DNA of 64,000 nt from Azovibrio restrictus (GCA_029255605.1 JANLJF010000019.1:3431-67430), one strand, 5' to 3'. Numbered from the stretch's first letter, positions 25,980 through 35,562 are shown. Made by a program: numbers and translations. The notes: a model not told the origin generated them from the sequence alone.

Positions 25980-28900
25980 TTATTGTTTTACGAACTGTAC
26001 CGTTTGGTTGATCGCTTCATTTTCATTCACCACCTGCAACATATACATACCAGTAGCTAACTGCTGCAATTCAAGTACGGTGCTGTGTTGCGCATCCAGG
26101 TTTATTTTGCTATTGTACACCAGCTTACCCAGCTTGTCAAGTACCCTTACGGTAGTTTCGCCTTTCAATACTTTGTCAAAGCGTACTGTAAGCTGTGTGC
26201 CTGAAAGCGGGTTTGGATACACCTGCATATTGATATCGTTCTTTTCAGAAACATTGCTTACTGCTAGTGCCGGGTCTACAGTCAGCCTGCCTGCTTTACT
26301 AAGCATCGGCGTTACACACACGCCATCTATAAGGCAGCGGTACCAATAACCACTCATCTGGAAAGAAACCGGTTTTATGGTTAAGGTATTCGTATATACA
26401 CCACTGTATGTGCTGTTCTCATTCAGGTTGCGGAAGCCGGCACCGTCGTTCTTATTTTCTTGCCATTGATATTTAGTGCCGTCAGGTGTTACACTAAAGC
26501 TGACACTGCTGAAGAATGGAACGGTATAAGCGCCCGGTGTAATATCAGGAGACTGTGTTACGCGTAGGGGTATATCGCCCGTGTATTCTATTTGATTACA
26601 AACAATGGTTTCATACACCTTGCAACGGTATATTTTCCCATCAAGGCTATCAGGGGCATCTACTATGCGTAAAGAATCTGTTGTGATACCTGAATAAGGA
26701 GGTATCGGTAACAGATCGCTATAAGTGCCATTAGCATTCTTAACCTGCCACTGGTAGCGCAATGATGTGCCGCTGGCACCTAATGATATACGTGTCATAC
26801 CACCTGAACATACACTGTCCAACTGGTCGTGCCATTTAATATCTACCGTTATCAATGCTGTAAGCAATGCACTGTTGCTGATGGCCGGAGGTGCACAATC
26901 GCCACTTACTATACAACGCAGCAGGTTGCTTGCCATGCTTTTTTGTACGTTAACGGTAAGGGTAGGCGAATTGTTACCTGAATAGTCCGATGTAGCCGGT
27001 ACGTTGCTCCATCCGCTGCCGGTATTTACCTGCCATTGGTAAGTAAGGCCTGCACCTGTAGCGGCAACGCTGAAGGTGGCGATGCTACCCGGGCACACCG
27101 TACTGGGCACAGGGTGCTGCGTGATGGTTGGCAATCCCTTCACCGTTAAGCGTGCTGCCGTAGAAGTAGCACTTGGGGTGCAAGGTGTAGAAACAACGCA
27201 GCGATACCTGTAACCATCGAGTGCCGCAGGTGCTGCCGTAATGTTGAGTGTATTGGTATTAACACCGGAATATGGTGCGCCATTGGCAAGAGCTGTATAG
27301 CCAGAACCATTATCTACCTCCCATTGATAGGAGATAGGCGTGCCGCCATTAGCGGATGCATTCACGCTTATAGATGTATTTGACCCTACGCAAACGATTT
27401 TATCGGTAGGCTGAGAAGTGATGCCGGGGGCTGTATATATCCATAGAGTAACCGTATTGGTAGTAGTAGGTGGCGCACATGTACCTGATATGATACATTG
27501 ATAGTTGCCGGCACTGGTAAGCGGTGCGCCTGTTATACTTAATGTATTGGTAGTGGCTCCCGAATAGATGCCGCCATTCGATACATTGGCCCATCCGCTT
27601 CCGGTGTTTACACGCCACTGGTAGGTAAGGTTAGTTCCCGTTGTACCAACTGTGAAAGATGCCGTTGAGCCTACACAAACTGCAGTATTTACAGGTTGCG
27701 ATGTAATAGCAGGTTTGCCGTAAAGCGTAAGCGTAGCTGCATTTGAAGTAGCAGTGCCGCCACAGCCGCCGGTAACCACGCAACGGTATTGATAACCATT
27801 AAGCGCTACAGGTGGGGCATACGCATATAATGTGTCGTCTTTGTGGCCTGCATAGCCTGCTACCGGCACATTCGTCCATCCGGAGCCTGCATTGTATTGC
27901 CATTGGTATGACAGATTATAACCTGTAGCTGTAACTACAAAAGTATCATTGATACCTTCACAACGGGTAATGTTCAGTGGGTGGAAGGTTATTACCGGCT
28001 GTGATAAGATGTTGAGCGTAGCAGCATTTGATGTAGCCGGCGGAGCGCACCCACCTGTTACTACACAACGATACTGATAGCCGTTGAAAGATGCTGGTGG
28101 TACCAGCACTATAAGGCTAGTAGTTGTTTGCCCGCTATAACCTGCAGCCGGTACGTTGTTCCAGCCCGTGCCGGTATTTACCTGCCATTGGTAGGTAAGA
28201 TTGTATCCTGTGGCCGCTACGGTAAACGTATCATTGATGCCTTCGCAGCGCGTTATCGACGTTGGATGCGTTGTTACTACCGGGGCCCTTCGTACCGTCA
28301 GTGTTGCTGTGCCTGATGTATCTGAAGGCAAGCATGTGCCGGTGGCATAGGCACGGTACAGATAGCCATCCATACCGGCGGGTGGGTTCACGATACTTAA
28401 GTTGCCCGTGGTGATGTTGTATACGCCTCCGGTAGCAATATTTGTCCATCCGCTTCCGGAATTTACCTGCCATTGGTAAGATACACTGGTGCCCGTAGCA
28501 GTTGCTGAACAGGATGCAGTGCCTGCGCCTTCACATACGGTCATGTTTGTATTGGCAGGCTGCACGGTAAAGACAGGTGCTGTATTTACGGTCAGTGTTG
28601 CAGCATTCGATGTATCGGCGGGTGTACAGGTGCCTGTTACGAAACTGCGGTACAGGTAGCCATTCATTGTGACAGGGGGATTTGCAATACTAAGACTGCC
28701 TGCTGTAATGGTATATACGCCACCGGTAGCAATATTTGTCCATCCGCTTCCGGCATTTACCTGCCACTGATAGGTTATAGCAGTGCCTGTAGCTACGGTA
28801 GTACAAGATGCAGTGCCTGCGCCTTCACATACGGTCATGTTTGTATTGGCTGGTTGTGTGGTAATAAGTGGGGCCGTATTTACTGTAAGTGTTACGGCAT

Positions 28901-31376
28901 TAGAGGTATCGGCAGGTACGCATGTACCGGCAGCAAAGCAACGGTATTGATAACCGTTCATAGTAGCCGGTGGGTTTACGATAGACAGGTTGCCTGCGGT
29001 AATGTTATATACACCACCGGCAGCAATGTTTGCCCATCCGCTTCCGGTATTTACCTGCCATTGGTAAGATATATTGGTGCCCGTAGCTGCTACGAAACAA
29101 GATGCTGTGCCTGCATTTTCACATACCGTCATACTGGTAGCAACAGGGTGTATTGTAATGCTTGGCAACGTATCAATAGTAAGTGTAACCGGGGTGCGAG
29201 GTAAAGTAGTACATGCAGGCCTTGTAAAGTTGGCCGTGAATACCAGCATGCGCGGCTGATAATAAGTTGCAGAGAATGGGGGCACTAAACCATAGCCTGT
29301 GTGTACGATGATGTCTCCTGTTTGTTTGAAAACATCTCCGGTAGCACCCGAGGCGGTTTGATATCTTACCGGCCCGCCGGTATAGGCTGTGGTAGACGTA
29401 ATGTAGAATGCGTACGTCTGCCCTGCTTTCAGCGTAAGTGATGTAGGCAGATCGAAGTGGCGATAGCCACCAGCAGCACTGGTATTGCCTGTGTAGGTTC
29501 CTATCTTCGTCCATACGGCAGGGTTGTTTTGGTTGCCTATGCAGGTGCCCTGACGATAGTATATTTCAAAGTCGTACGTGCCTGCATCTACATACACATC
29601 AAAGCTATTCAGAACCAGATTGCGTAGTATGTCCATATCAAACATACCACCGCCAAGGCCATTACTCACTGTAGCGCCAGAATTGAAAGAGGATACGTTA
29701 CTGTCTACCAGCTCGGCATAGTAAGTAGCTGGTGTCAATGCACCCGGCACCGATAAGGTATTGCCCGTGCCTAAATAGCTACCACCTGTTAGCGCACTAT
29801 ACCAGTTAACAATAATACCACCCGAAGGTATTACGCCCAATGTAGCAGTATTGCCCTGGCAAACCGTATCGTTTTGTGCTGTAGCTGTTGCAGGCGTTGC
29901 CAGCATGAAGTCTGCCGCTACAGATGTATCGGGAGGAGCGCAACCGCCGGATACAATGCAGCGATATTGATAACCGTAAAAAGTAGCAGGCGGTGCAATT
30001 AGTGTCAATGTATCAGAAGTTTGTCCGCTGTATCCGCTGGCCGGTACGTTGGCCCATGTAGTTCCGTCGTATACTTGCCATTGGTAAGAATTAATATTAT
30101 AACCGGTAGCTGTTACATAAAATTTTTCATCGCCTGTAGTAGTGGCACAACGAATGATAGATTTGGGTTCCGCAGTAATGGTTGGTGCTGCGTTAAGTGT
30201 TAGCGTAACGGTGTCGGAAGTATCAGTCAATGCGCATCCATCAAAAACGATGCAGCGATATTGATATGCGTTCATGGATGCAGGTGGGTTTACGATAGAC
30301 AAAGCACCGTTGGAAATAGTATATACCCCGCCATTGCTGATGTTTGAAAATCCACTACCTGAATTCATTTGCCACTGATAGGTGGCAGATGAATTGGCAC
30401 CGACGCTACAGGATGCAGTGCCACTTACAGCGCATGTAGTCATCATGCTGTTGTCCGGTTGCTGTGTAATGACCGTACCTGAACCTATTACGTAAGTAGG
30501 TGCGCTGGAGATACTATTTGTATCGCATGTATAGAATGTTAGGTCAGGATATCCGTAATGATAGTTAGTTAAAATATTGGTTGGAAAACTATTTTGTGTA
30601 CACCCATTACAATAACGCATATCATAATATGTGAGGTTGCTATTTATTTGGCTAGACAATCCAAAATAATAGCCATCACTTGCGTCCTGATAAAGTTCTA
30701 AAAGATATTGCTGGTTTTTTTCCAGCCACACAGGTGAAGAGAGGTCGCTATACACATACGCAGTTGTAGCGCCCGGCACTTGCATTTGCTGCACTATGGC
30801 TTGAGTAGTGAAATTGAATAAGGTTACATAACGGGTAGTGCCGGTCGGCTCTTTTTTTCCGAATTGCGTAACAATTATTTGATGGTTTGGTGAAAATCGA
30901 AAGCCGCGCTGCGAATTGCCTACACCACCTGCACCGCCGCTGGATACCTGGTCGGTTGATGAATAAGGGCCGTTAAATGTATTGAGGGTTGAAGTGGATA
31001 ATGCAGTGGCATTGCCGTAAAGCAAATAGATTGTCTTACTGGCAAGAGGTTGAAGCGTGTCTATATTCACCCACATTTTAGTGGCGGTGGAGTTGAGCCC
31101 TGAATCAATATAGTGGGTATAAAAGGCACTGCCGTTACAGTCTTTGGAAAACCGTATGTCATTGCCCGATGCCTGCATTTGCGATGCGGCAATAGGTGTC
31201 GCAGTATTGTAGTATATGGCTACCTGGTAGTTGGTAACAAGTGTGTTTGCCGTATTAGTTATGGTAATGGGTATGCCATACGTCCATTGGGCAATGGCTT
31301 TGATACTGCATGCCAGCACAAGAATGCACGAGGCAATCAGCCTGACTTTTGTGTTTTTTGTAAAAATGGAGGCCAT
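25980..31376 (-). CDS. Giant secreted Ig-repeat protein with DUF2341 and T9SS sorting domain
   Basis: A 1798-aa surface protein. Signal peptide ~1-29. A DUF2341-type domain follows (~30-130, WTYGIPITITNTA... SKTIYLLYGN), then a ~170-residue lectin-like segment. Twelve Ig-like repeats of ~80-98 aa follow, each with YQWQ near the centre and a Y(R/Q)C close; repeats 1-2 are parted from 3-12 by about 220 unrelated residues containing SFDVYVDAGTYDFEIYY. The type A T9SS domain starts near residue 1715 (MQVYPNPLSG). It is likely a long fibre for adhesion or gliding. Two units are 98 aa apart and share a 44-base perfect repeat. Its own terminator follows. Confidence 0.85.
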   Translation of the reverse strand: MASIFTKNTKVRLIASCILVLACSIKAIAQWTYGIPITITNTANTLVTNYQVAIYYNTATPIAASQMQASGNDIRFSKDCNGSAFYTHYIDSGLNSTATKMWVNIDTLQPLASKTIYLLYGNATALSTSTLNTFNGPYSSTDQVSSGGAGGVGNSQRGFRFSPNHQIIVTQFGKKEPTGTTRYVTLFNFTTQAIVQQMQVPGATTAYVYSDLSSPVWLEKNQQYLLELYQDASDGYYFGLSSQINSNLTYYDMRYCNGCTQNSFPTNILTNYHYGYPDLTFYTCDTNSISSAPTYVIGSGTVITQQPDNSMMTTCAVSGTASCSVGANSSATYQWQMNSGSGFSNISNGGVYTISNGALSIVNPPASMNAYQYRCIVFDGCALTDTSDTVTLTLNAAPTITAEPKSIIRCATTTGDEKFYVTATGYNINSYQWQVYDGTTWANVPASGYSGQTSDTLTLIAPPATFYGYQYRCIVSGGCAPPDTSVAADFMLATPATATAQNDTVCQGNTATLGVIPSGGIIVNWYSALTGGSYLGTGNTLSVPGALTPATYYAELVDSNVSSFNSGATVSNGLGGGMFDMDILRNLVLNSFDVYVDAGTYDFEIYYRQGTCIGNQNNPAVWTKIGTYTGNTSAAGGYRHFDLPTSLTLKAGQTYAFYITSTTAYTGGPVRYQTASGATGDVFKQTGDIIVHTGYGLVPPFSATYYQPRMLVFTANFTRPACTTLPRTPVTLTIDTLPSITIHPVATSMTVCENAGTASCFVAATGTNISYQWQVNTGSGWANIAAGGVYNITAGNLSIVNPPATMNGYQYRCFAAGTCVPADTSNAVTLTVNTAPLITTQPANTNMTVCEGAGTASCTTVATGTAITYQWQVNAGSGWTNIATGGVYTITAGSLSIANPPVTMNGYLYRSFVTGTCTPADTSNAATLTVNTAPVFTVQPANTNMTVCEGAGTASCSATATGTSVSYQWQVNSGSGWTNIATGGVYNITTGNLSIVNPPAGMDGYLYRAYATGTCLPSDTSGTATLTVRRAPVVTTHPTSITRCEGINDTFTVAATGYNLTYQWQVNTGTGWNNVPAAGYSGQTTTSLIVLVPPASFNGYQYRCVVTGGCAPPATSNAATLNILSQPVITFHPLNITRCEGINDTFVVTATGYNLSYQWQYNAGSGWTNVPVAGYAGHKDDTLYAYAPPVALNGYQYRCVVTGGCGGTATSNAATLTLYGKPAITSQPVNTAVCVGSTASFTVGTTGTNLTYQWRVNTGSGWANVSNGGIYSGATTNTLSITGAPLTSAGNYQCIISGTCAPPTTTNTVTLWIYTAPGITSQPTDKIVCVGSNTSISVNASANGGTPISYQWEVDNGSGYTALANGAPYSGVNTNTLNITAAPAALDGYRYRCVVSTPCTPSATSTAARLTVKGLPTITQHPVPSTVCPGSIATFSVAATGAGLTYQWQVNTGSGWSNVPATSDYSGNNSPTLTVNVQKSMASNLLRCIVSGDCAPPAISNSALLTALITVDIKWHDQLDSVCSGGMTRISLGASGTSLRYQWQVKNANGTYSDLLPIPPYSGITTDSLRIVDAPDSLDGKIYRCKVYETIVCNQIEYTGDIPLRVTQSPDITPGAYTVPFFSSVSFSVTPDGTKYQWQENKNDGAGFRNLNENSTYSGVYTNTLTIKPVSFQMSGYWYRCLIDGVCVTPMLSKAGRLTVDPALAVSNVSEKNDINMQVYPNPLSGTQLTVRFDKVLKGETTVRVLDKLGKLVYNSKINLDAQHSTVLELQQLATGMYMLQVVNENEAINQTVQFVKQ
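28513..28850. repeat. Perfect 44-bp direct repeats inside the Ig-repeat gene
   Basis: Bases 28513-28556 are identical to 28807-28850. The period is 294 bases, 98 codons, one Ig unit. Neighbouring units are less alike, so this pair was duplicated or converted recently. Confidence 0.8.
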
Positions 31377-31410
31377 ATTATTTTTATTATTTTTTTAAAT
31401 GGATTTGTTT

Positions 31411-31431
31411 CAAAATAGCATTGCTATTTTG
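31411..31431 (-). promoter_or_regulatory. Short palindrome in the leader of the giant gene
   Basis: CAAAATAGCA-T-TGCTATTTTG is a perfect 10-bp inverted repeat with a one-base centre, 35 bases upstream of the start. A one-base centre suits a protein operator better than an RNA hairpin. The rest of 31432-31615 shows nothing I can name. Confidence 0.4.
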
Positions 31432-31615
31432 GTTGCTTGTTTATGTACCGGCTATAAAATTTAAGTGTTAGTATATATATGAGAAATCCTCTATTAAAAA
31501 ATCGCCGCTAACGTACGAAATTGATTCAACATTGCAAAGGGTATTAATATGTGGAGGAAAGATGTGTAATAGATTATCTATTATACACAGAAAAATATCA
31601 ATGACTTTATCTGAA

Positions 31616-31652
31616 TAAAAAAAGGCTTTAAGACAACTGAAGCCTTTACCTT
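31616..31652 (-). terminator. Terminator of the desaturase gene, twin of 34439
   Basis: On the minus strand AAAGGCTT and AAGCCTTT pair around CAGTTGTCTTA and lead into eight T. It is nearly identical to the hairpin at 34439 (26 of 28 bases, one indel) but in opposite orientation. Confidence 0.85.
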
Positions 31653-31704
31653 TATTGCGATTTCTATTAAGACTCGAAGAAAAGAAAGCTATCTCAGTAG
31701 TTGG

Positions 31705-32772
31705 TTAAAACCTTCCCATATTTTTCAGATGGGCAATGTGCGATAAAATAGCTAAACGCATAGTAGGATGTTCAATGTAGGGAACTCGCAGATCTTTACA
31801 GGTCTGTTTAATAATTTCATTGATCGCCGGATAGTGGACATGGGAAACCTTGGGGAATAAATGATGTTCAACCTGAAAATTCAGGCCGCCTACCCACCAT
31901 GTAATGACCTTATTAGACGTCGCAAAGTTTGCAGTTGTCTTCAATTGGTGAAGAGCCCACTCATCTTCCATCTTGTTAGCGGGTTGTACAGGATTCGGGA
32001 ACTCCGTTTCCTCAATAACGTGTGCTAACTGGAATACAAGGCTAAGAATGATGCCGCTGGAGAATACGTAAAATAGAAATCCTATTAACCAGGAGCTAAA
32101 ACCAACTACATAGATAGGCAATAGAACATACAGCACCAAGTGAAACACTTTAAAAAACCAAAAGATAATATGGTCTCGTAGCTTCAACTTTTTTAGCGGT
32201 ACCTGACCTACTCTATTTGCAAAGTATTTTTTGTAGTCGGTATAAAATACCCATGTTATGTAGAGCAAGCCATAGAGCAGCCAAAAATATAAATATTGGT
32301 ACTTATGAAAACTATATCGCTTTTGTTGTGGTGCCATTCGTAATAGGATACCGGCTTCGATATCGTCATCTATCCCCTCGATATTGGTATATGCATGATG
32401 TATGACATTATGTTTTGTATTCCACATGAAACTGCTGGCACCTAAGAAATCTAGCGTAAAGGCTGCTAACATATTCAGCTTGGGATTATTACTAAAACTG
32501 CCATGAGCACCGTCATGCATTACATTAAACCCTATAGCCGCAGTAAGCAGCCCCAATAATATACATTCAGCTATTGCCAGCCAGGGGGCAGGTGTATAAA
32601 AGACAAGGTGGATGTAAATTCCTATATAACTGAGAATCAGGAATGCAGCCTTAATGTAGAGATTTATATTTCCGGTTGGTGGCAGGTTATTTGTTTTAAA
32701 ATAATCATTAACCCTTTTCTTTAATTCAGAATAAATGGAAATCGCGGGTACATCAAATTTGGGCGTACTCAT
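31705..32772 (-). CDS. Membrane fatty acid desaturase (acyl-lipid/acyl-CoA, front-end-like)
   Basis: A 355-aa di-iron desaturase with all three histidine boxes: H86-DGAH90, H121-NVIHH126 and Q300-VEHH304. The Q in the third box is typical of front-end and linoleoyl-CoA-type desaturases. No cytochrome b5 domain is fused, so an external ferredoxin or cytochrome supplies electrons. Four to six spans (~42-60, 68-85, 160-178, 205-250). It inserts a double bond in a fatty acyl chain; position cannot be told. Codon use has more ATT/ATC than core neighbours. It is divergent from the GNAT/amidohydrolase gene. Confidence 0.9.
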   Translation of the reverse strand: MSTPKFDVPAISIYSELKKRVNDYFKTNNLPPTGNINLYIKAAFLILSYIGIYIHLVFYTPAPWLAIAECILLGLLTAAIGFNVMHDGAHGSFSNNPKLNMLAAFTLDFLGASSFMWNTKHNVIHHAYTNIEGIDDDIEAGILLRMAPQQKRYSFHKYQYLYFWLLYGLLYITWVFYTDYKKYFANRVGQVPLKKLKLRDHIIFWFFKVFHLVLYVLLPIYVVGFSSWLIGFLFYVFSSGIILSLVFQLAHVIEETEFPNPVQPANKMEDEWALHQLKTTANFATSNKVITWWVGGLNFQVEHHLFPKVSHVHYPAINEIIKQTCKDLRVPYIEHPTMRLAILSHIAHLKNMGRF

Positions 32773-32922
32773 AACTGATAATTATAACATTCAGGTAATC
32801 ATTACCCTAAGCGGTTGTAATTTTTTAGTAAACCGTAGCTAAGTAGAAGTAAATTTATACCAATGGCAATTTATCTCAAAGCCGCAACAAATTTAATTTT
32901 GTAACACATACAATTCCGTAAT

Positions 32923-34437
32923 ATGATCGAACAGGTTGAAATCGGCCCCTTACATTTTGAAGATTATCAGGAACTTCTGACGGCTATGAAAGCATCTTAC
33001 CAGGGATGGCAGGGTGGGTACTGGAGCTTGAACGCTATAGAAAATCTCATCACTCGGTTTCCGGAAGGTCAAATCGTTATCAAAGTCAACAATGTTGTGG
33101 TTGGATGCGCACTATCTATAATCGTTGACTATAAAAAGTATGGAGATAACCATACCTATAAGCAAATTACTGGTAATTATACTTTTAGTACGCACGATCC
33201 TAACGGGGATGTATTGTATGGAATTGAGGTTTTTATTCATCCTGACTACAGGGGCTTGCGGTTGGGAAGGCGGCTTTATGATGCCAGGAAAGATTTGTGC
33301 GAGAACCTTAACCTCCGTGCTATCATCTTCGGCGGACGCTTGCCAAACTACCATGAGCATGCAGGGTCGCTGACCCCTAAACCGTATATACAAAAAGTCA
33401 AAAGCAAGGAAATTTACGATCCGGTATTATCGTTTCAACTTGCAAATGACTTTCATGTAAAGAAAGTATTGAAAAGCTATATGCCTGAGGATGAGCAAAG
33501 TAAAGAGTTTGCTACGTTGCTCCAGTGGTTCAACGTTTACTATGTATCGGATTTGAAAAATGTGTTCAATGTAAAAACATATGTGCGCATTGGGTTGATA
33601 CAATGGCAAATGCGGCTGTATAGGGATATTAATGAAATGTTCAGCCAAGTGGAATATTTTATTGATTCTGTTTCTGCATATAAAAGTGATTTTGCGGTGT
33701 TCCCTGAGTTATTCAATGGCCCTCTACTGGCGGGACATAACCATCTTTCTGAAGCGGAAGCTATGCGTCAATTGGCGCAATATACGCCTGAAATGAAGGA
33801 TAGATTCAGAGAGCTGGCTATTCGTTATAATGTAAATATCATTACCGGCAGCTTTCCCAGTATGGAAGACAACAACCTGAAAAATATAGGCTACCTATGT
33901 CACCGAAATGGTAGCGTAGATAAATATGAGAAAATACATATTACCCCCGATGAGGCAAAGCACTGGGGCATTCGAGGTGGCAATGAGTTAAAGGTGTTCG
34001 ATACTGACGCGGGAAGAATTGGCATACTTATTTGCTACGATGTTGAATTCCCGGAACTACCTCGGCTACTTGCCGAGCAGGGTATGCAGATACTATTTGT
34101 ACCTTTTCTTACTGACACTCAAAATGCTTATATGCGTGTTCGCCTCTGCGCCCAGGCCCGTGCAATTGAAAATGAGTGCTTTGTTGCTATAACGGGCAGT
34201 GTAGGGAATCTTCCGAAAGTGGAGAATATGGATATACAATACTCTCAAGCGGCAGTTTTTACGCCAAGCGATTTCGCCTTTCCTTCCAATTGCATAAAGA
34301 GTGAGGCAACACCGAATACAGAAATGATCTTAATAGCAGAAGTTGACCTGTCTCTGTTACACGAACTCCATAGTTATGGCAGTGTGCGAAACCTTAAAGA
34401 TAGACGTACCGATTTTTATGAACTAAAGTTAAAATAA
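32923..34437 (+). CDS. Bifunctional GNAT acetyltransferase / nitrilase-superfamily amidohydrolase
   Basis: A 504-aa fusion. Residues ~1-210 form a GNAT domain: FIHPDYRGLRLGRRLYDAR (~105-122) is the acetyl-CoA pyrophosphate loop. Residues ~220-504 form a carbon-nitrogen hydrolase with triad E262 (FPELFNG), K337 (YEKIHIT) and C371 (LICYDVEFPE). The nitrilase half hydrolyses amides or nitriles, probably with product passed to or from the acetyltransferase; the substrate is unknown. Fusion of this kind is known in Bacteroidota and some other bacteria. Ile is mostly ATC/ATT rather than ATA, unlike the HAD gene beyond the tRNA. It ends 1 base before a terminator that duplicates the one after the desaturase. 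Confidence 0.9.
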   Translation: MIEQVEIGPLHFEDYQELLTAMKASYQGWQGGYWSLNAIENLITRFPEGQIVIKVNNVVVGCALSIIVDYKKYGDNHTYKQITGNYTFSTHDPNGDVLYGIEVFIHPDYRGLRLGRRLYDARKDLCENLNLRAIIFGGRLPNYHEHAGSLTPKPYIQKVKSKEIYDPVLSFQLANDFHVKKVLKSYMPEDEQSKEFATLLQWFNVYYVSDLKNVFNVKTYVRIGLIQWQMRLYRDINEMFSQVEYFIDSVSAYKSDFAVFPELFNGPLLAGHNHLSEAEAMRQLAQYTPEMKDRFRELAIRYNVNIITGSFPSMEDNNLKNIGYLCHRNGSVDKYEKIHITPDEAKHWGIRGGNELKVFDTDAGRIGILICYDVEFPELPRLLAEQGMQILFVPFLTDTQNAYMRVRLCAQARAIENECFVAITGSVGNLPKVENMDIQYSQAAVFTPSDFAFPSNCIKSEATPNTEMILIAEVDLSLLHELHSYGSVRNLKDRRTDFYELKLK

Positions 34438-34438
34438 A

Positions 34439-34468
34439 AAAAGGCTTTCAGTTGTCTGAAAGCCTTTT
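34439..34468 (+). terminator. Terminator of the GNAT/amidohydrolase gene, twin of 31616
   Basis: AAAAGGCTTTCAG / CTGAAAGCCTTTT with a TTGT loop. It abuts the CCA end of the tRNA on the other strand, 5 bases away. Confidence 0.9.
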
Positions 34469-34473
34469 CTGTA

Positions 34474-34550
34474 TGGTGGTCCCACTAGGACTTGAACCTA
34501 GGACCCCCTGATTATGAGTCAGGTGCTCTAACCAACTGAGCTATAGGACC
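34474..34550 (-). tRNA. tRNA with CAU anticodon (elongator Met or Ile2)
   Basis: A 77-nt cloverleaf with encoded CCA. Acceptor GGTCCTA / TGGGACC, D-arm AGCTC..GAGC, anticodon loop CTCATAA (anticodon CAT), T-arm CTAGG-TTCAAGT-CCTAG. C4-G69 and C5-G68 pairs are present, as used by TilS to recognise Ile2, so the lysidine-modified Ile2 is somewhat favoured, but elongator Met is not excluded. Confidence 0.9.
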
Positions 34551-34649
34551 TGGCTATGAAGCCGCTCTTGCGGTTATCAAGAGGACTGCAAATGTATAGA
34601 CTTTTCTCAGAAAAAGAAAAATACACCCACACAATTTTATTTTTGTGAA

Positions 34650-35276
34650 ATGATAACCGGCATAAGACATATAATATTCGATTTAGGTGGTGTGTTGCTG
34701 AACCTGGACTATGGCATGACAGAAAAGGCATTTGTAGAACTGGGCCTGGAAAACTTTGGCGAAATATATACACAGCTCAATCAAACACCTGTTTTTGACG
34801 ACTTTGAAACAGGCAAAACCGATGCGGCAACATTCATCAGCCAGCTAAAAAAGCAAGCAGGCATCGAGATAGCAGACGATGCCATGATACGTGCATGGAA
34901 TGCAATGCTACTGGATTTCCCATTGCGCAGGCTGCAGATACTGCAACAGCTGAGAAACCATTACGACCTGGTATTGCTAAGTAATACAAATGAGATACAT
35001 GAATTAGCCTTCAACGATATTTTGATGCGTTCTCATGGCATTCCCGGTTTGGGAGTATTCTTCGATAAAGTGTACTTTTCACATAGGCTGGGTATGCGCA
35101 AGCCCAATGCAGATATATTCAGGCACATATTGGATGAGAATGGTTTTGAAGCACAGCATACCCTTTTTATAGACGATAGTCCGCAGCATATAGAAGGTGC
35201 TAAGCAGCTGGGTATTCAAACCATACACCTGCAAAAAGGTATGACTATAGAAAAGGACATCTTTCTGCCCAAGTAA
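34650..35276 (+). CDS. HAD family phosphatase (YihX-like)
   Basis: A 208-aa HAD phosphatase. Motif I is D11-LGGVL in IIFDLGGVL, motif II is in VLLSNTN (~117-123), motif III in RKPNADIF and motif IV is IDDSPQHIEGA. DxGG in place of DxD marks it as a YihX/epoxide hydrolase-N-terminal-like subfamily. A small helical cap (~20-80) follows motif I. It likely acts on small sugar phosphates; substrate unknown. Ile is nearly all ATA, as in other core genes. The stop codon lies inside the terminator stem. Confidence 0.9.
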   Translation: MITGIRHIIFDLGGVLLNLDYGMTEKAFVELGLENFGEIYTQLNQTPVFDDFETGKTDAATFISQLKKQAGIEIADDAMIRAWNAMLLDFPLRRLQILQQLRNHYDLVLLSNTNEIHELAFNDILMRSHGIPGLGVFFDKVYFSHRLGMRKPNADIFRHILDENGFEAQHTLFIDDSPQHIEGAKQLGIQTIHLQKGMTIEKDIFLPK

Positions 35277-35320
35277 AATGTAAAAAGGGATAGCGTCGTG
35301 CTATCCCTTTTTACATTTTA
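35274..35320. terminator. Long bidirectional terminator
   Basis: A 21-bp perfect stem (TAAAATGTAAAAAGGGATAGC and its complement) with a GTCGT loop. It lies between the convergent HAD and DUF4834 genes and starts with the HAD stop codon. Confidence 0.95.
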
Positions 35321-35331
35321 AATATCCGTAG

Positions 35332-35562
35332 TTATTTTATCTCTTCATAATCAATATAATCGCCATCTACCTGTTTGCTGGCTTTAGGTGTAGGGTGCTG
35401 CTGACGGTTTTGCTGTTCGTACATATCCTGCATTTGCTTTTGCATCTGTGCCATCTTGTCTTGTGCCATCCTTGTCATCGTAAATATGGGCAGTACCACC
35501 CTCATTACAAACCTTAGTATAAGGGTAAGCACGATAGACCAGATTATAAACTTCAGTATCAT
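35332..35562 (-). CDS. DUF4834 family small membrane protein
   Basis: A 76-aa protein with one N-terminal span (LKFIIWSIVLTLILRFVMRVVLPIF) and a charged, Met/Gln-rich tail ending in DGDYIDYEEIK, as in DUF4834 proteins. Function unknown. It is transcribed away from rimP, so the rimP leader is not its read-through. Confidence 0.85.
   Translation of the reverse strand: MILKFIIWSIVLTLILRFVMRVVLPIFTMTRMAQDKMAQMQKQMQDMYEQQNRQQHPTPKASKQVDGDYIDYEEIK

Noticed and set aside
26900..30420. CRISPR-like regular repeats
   Set aside because: Repeats are coding, ~240-294 bases apart and diverged; they are Ig-like domains.
31653..31690. Possible tRNA fragment (ATTAAGACTCGAAG) at the left edge of the desaturase cassette
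   Set aside because: Matches the CAU tRNA T-arm at about 10 of 13 bases only; not distinguishable from chance.
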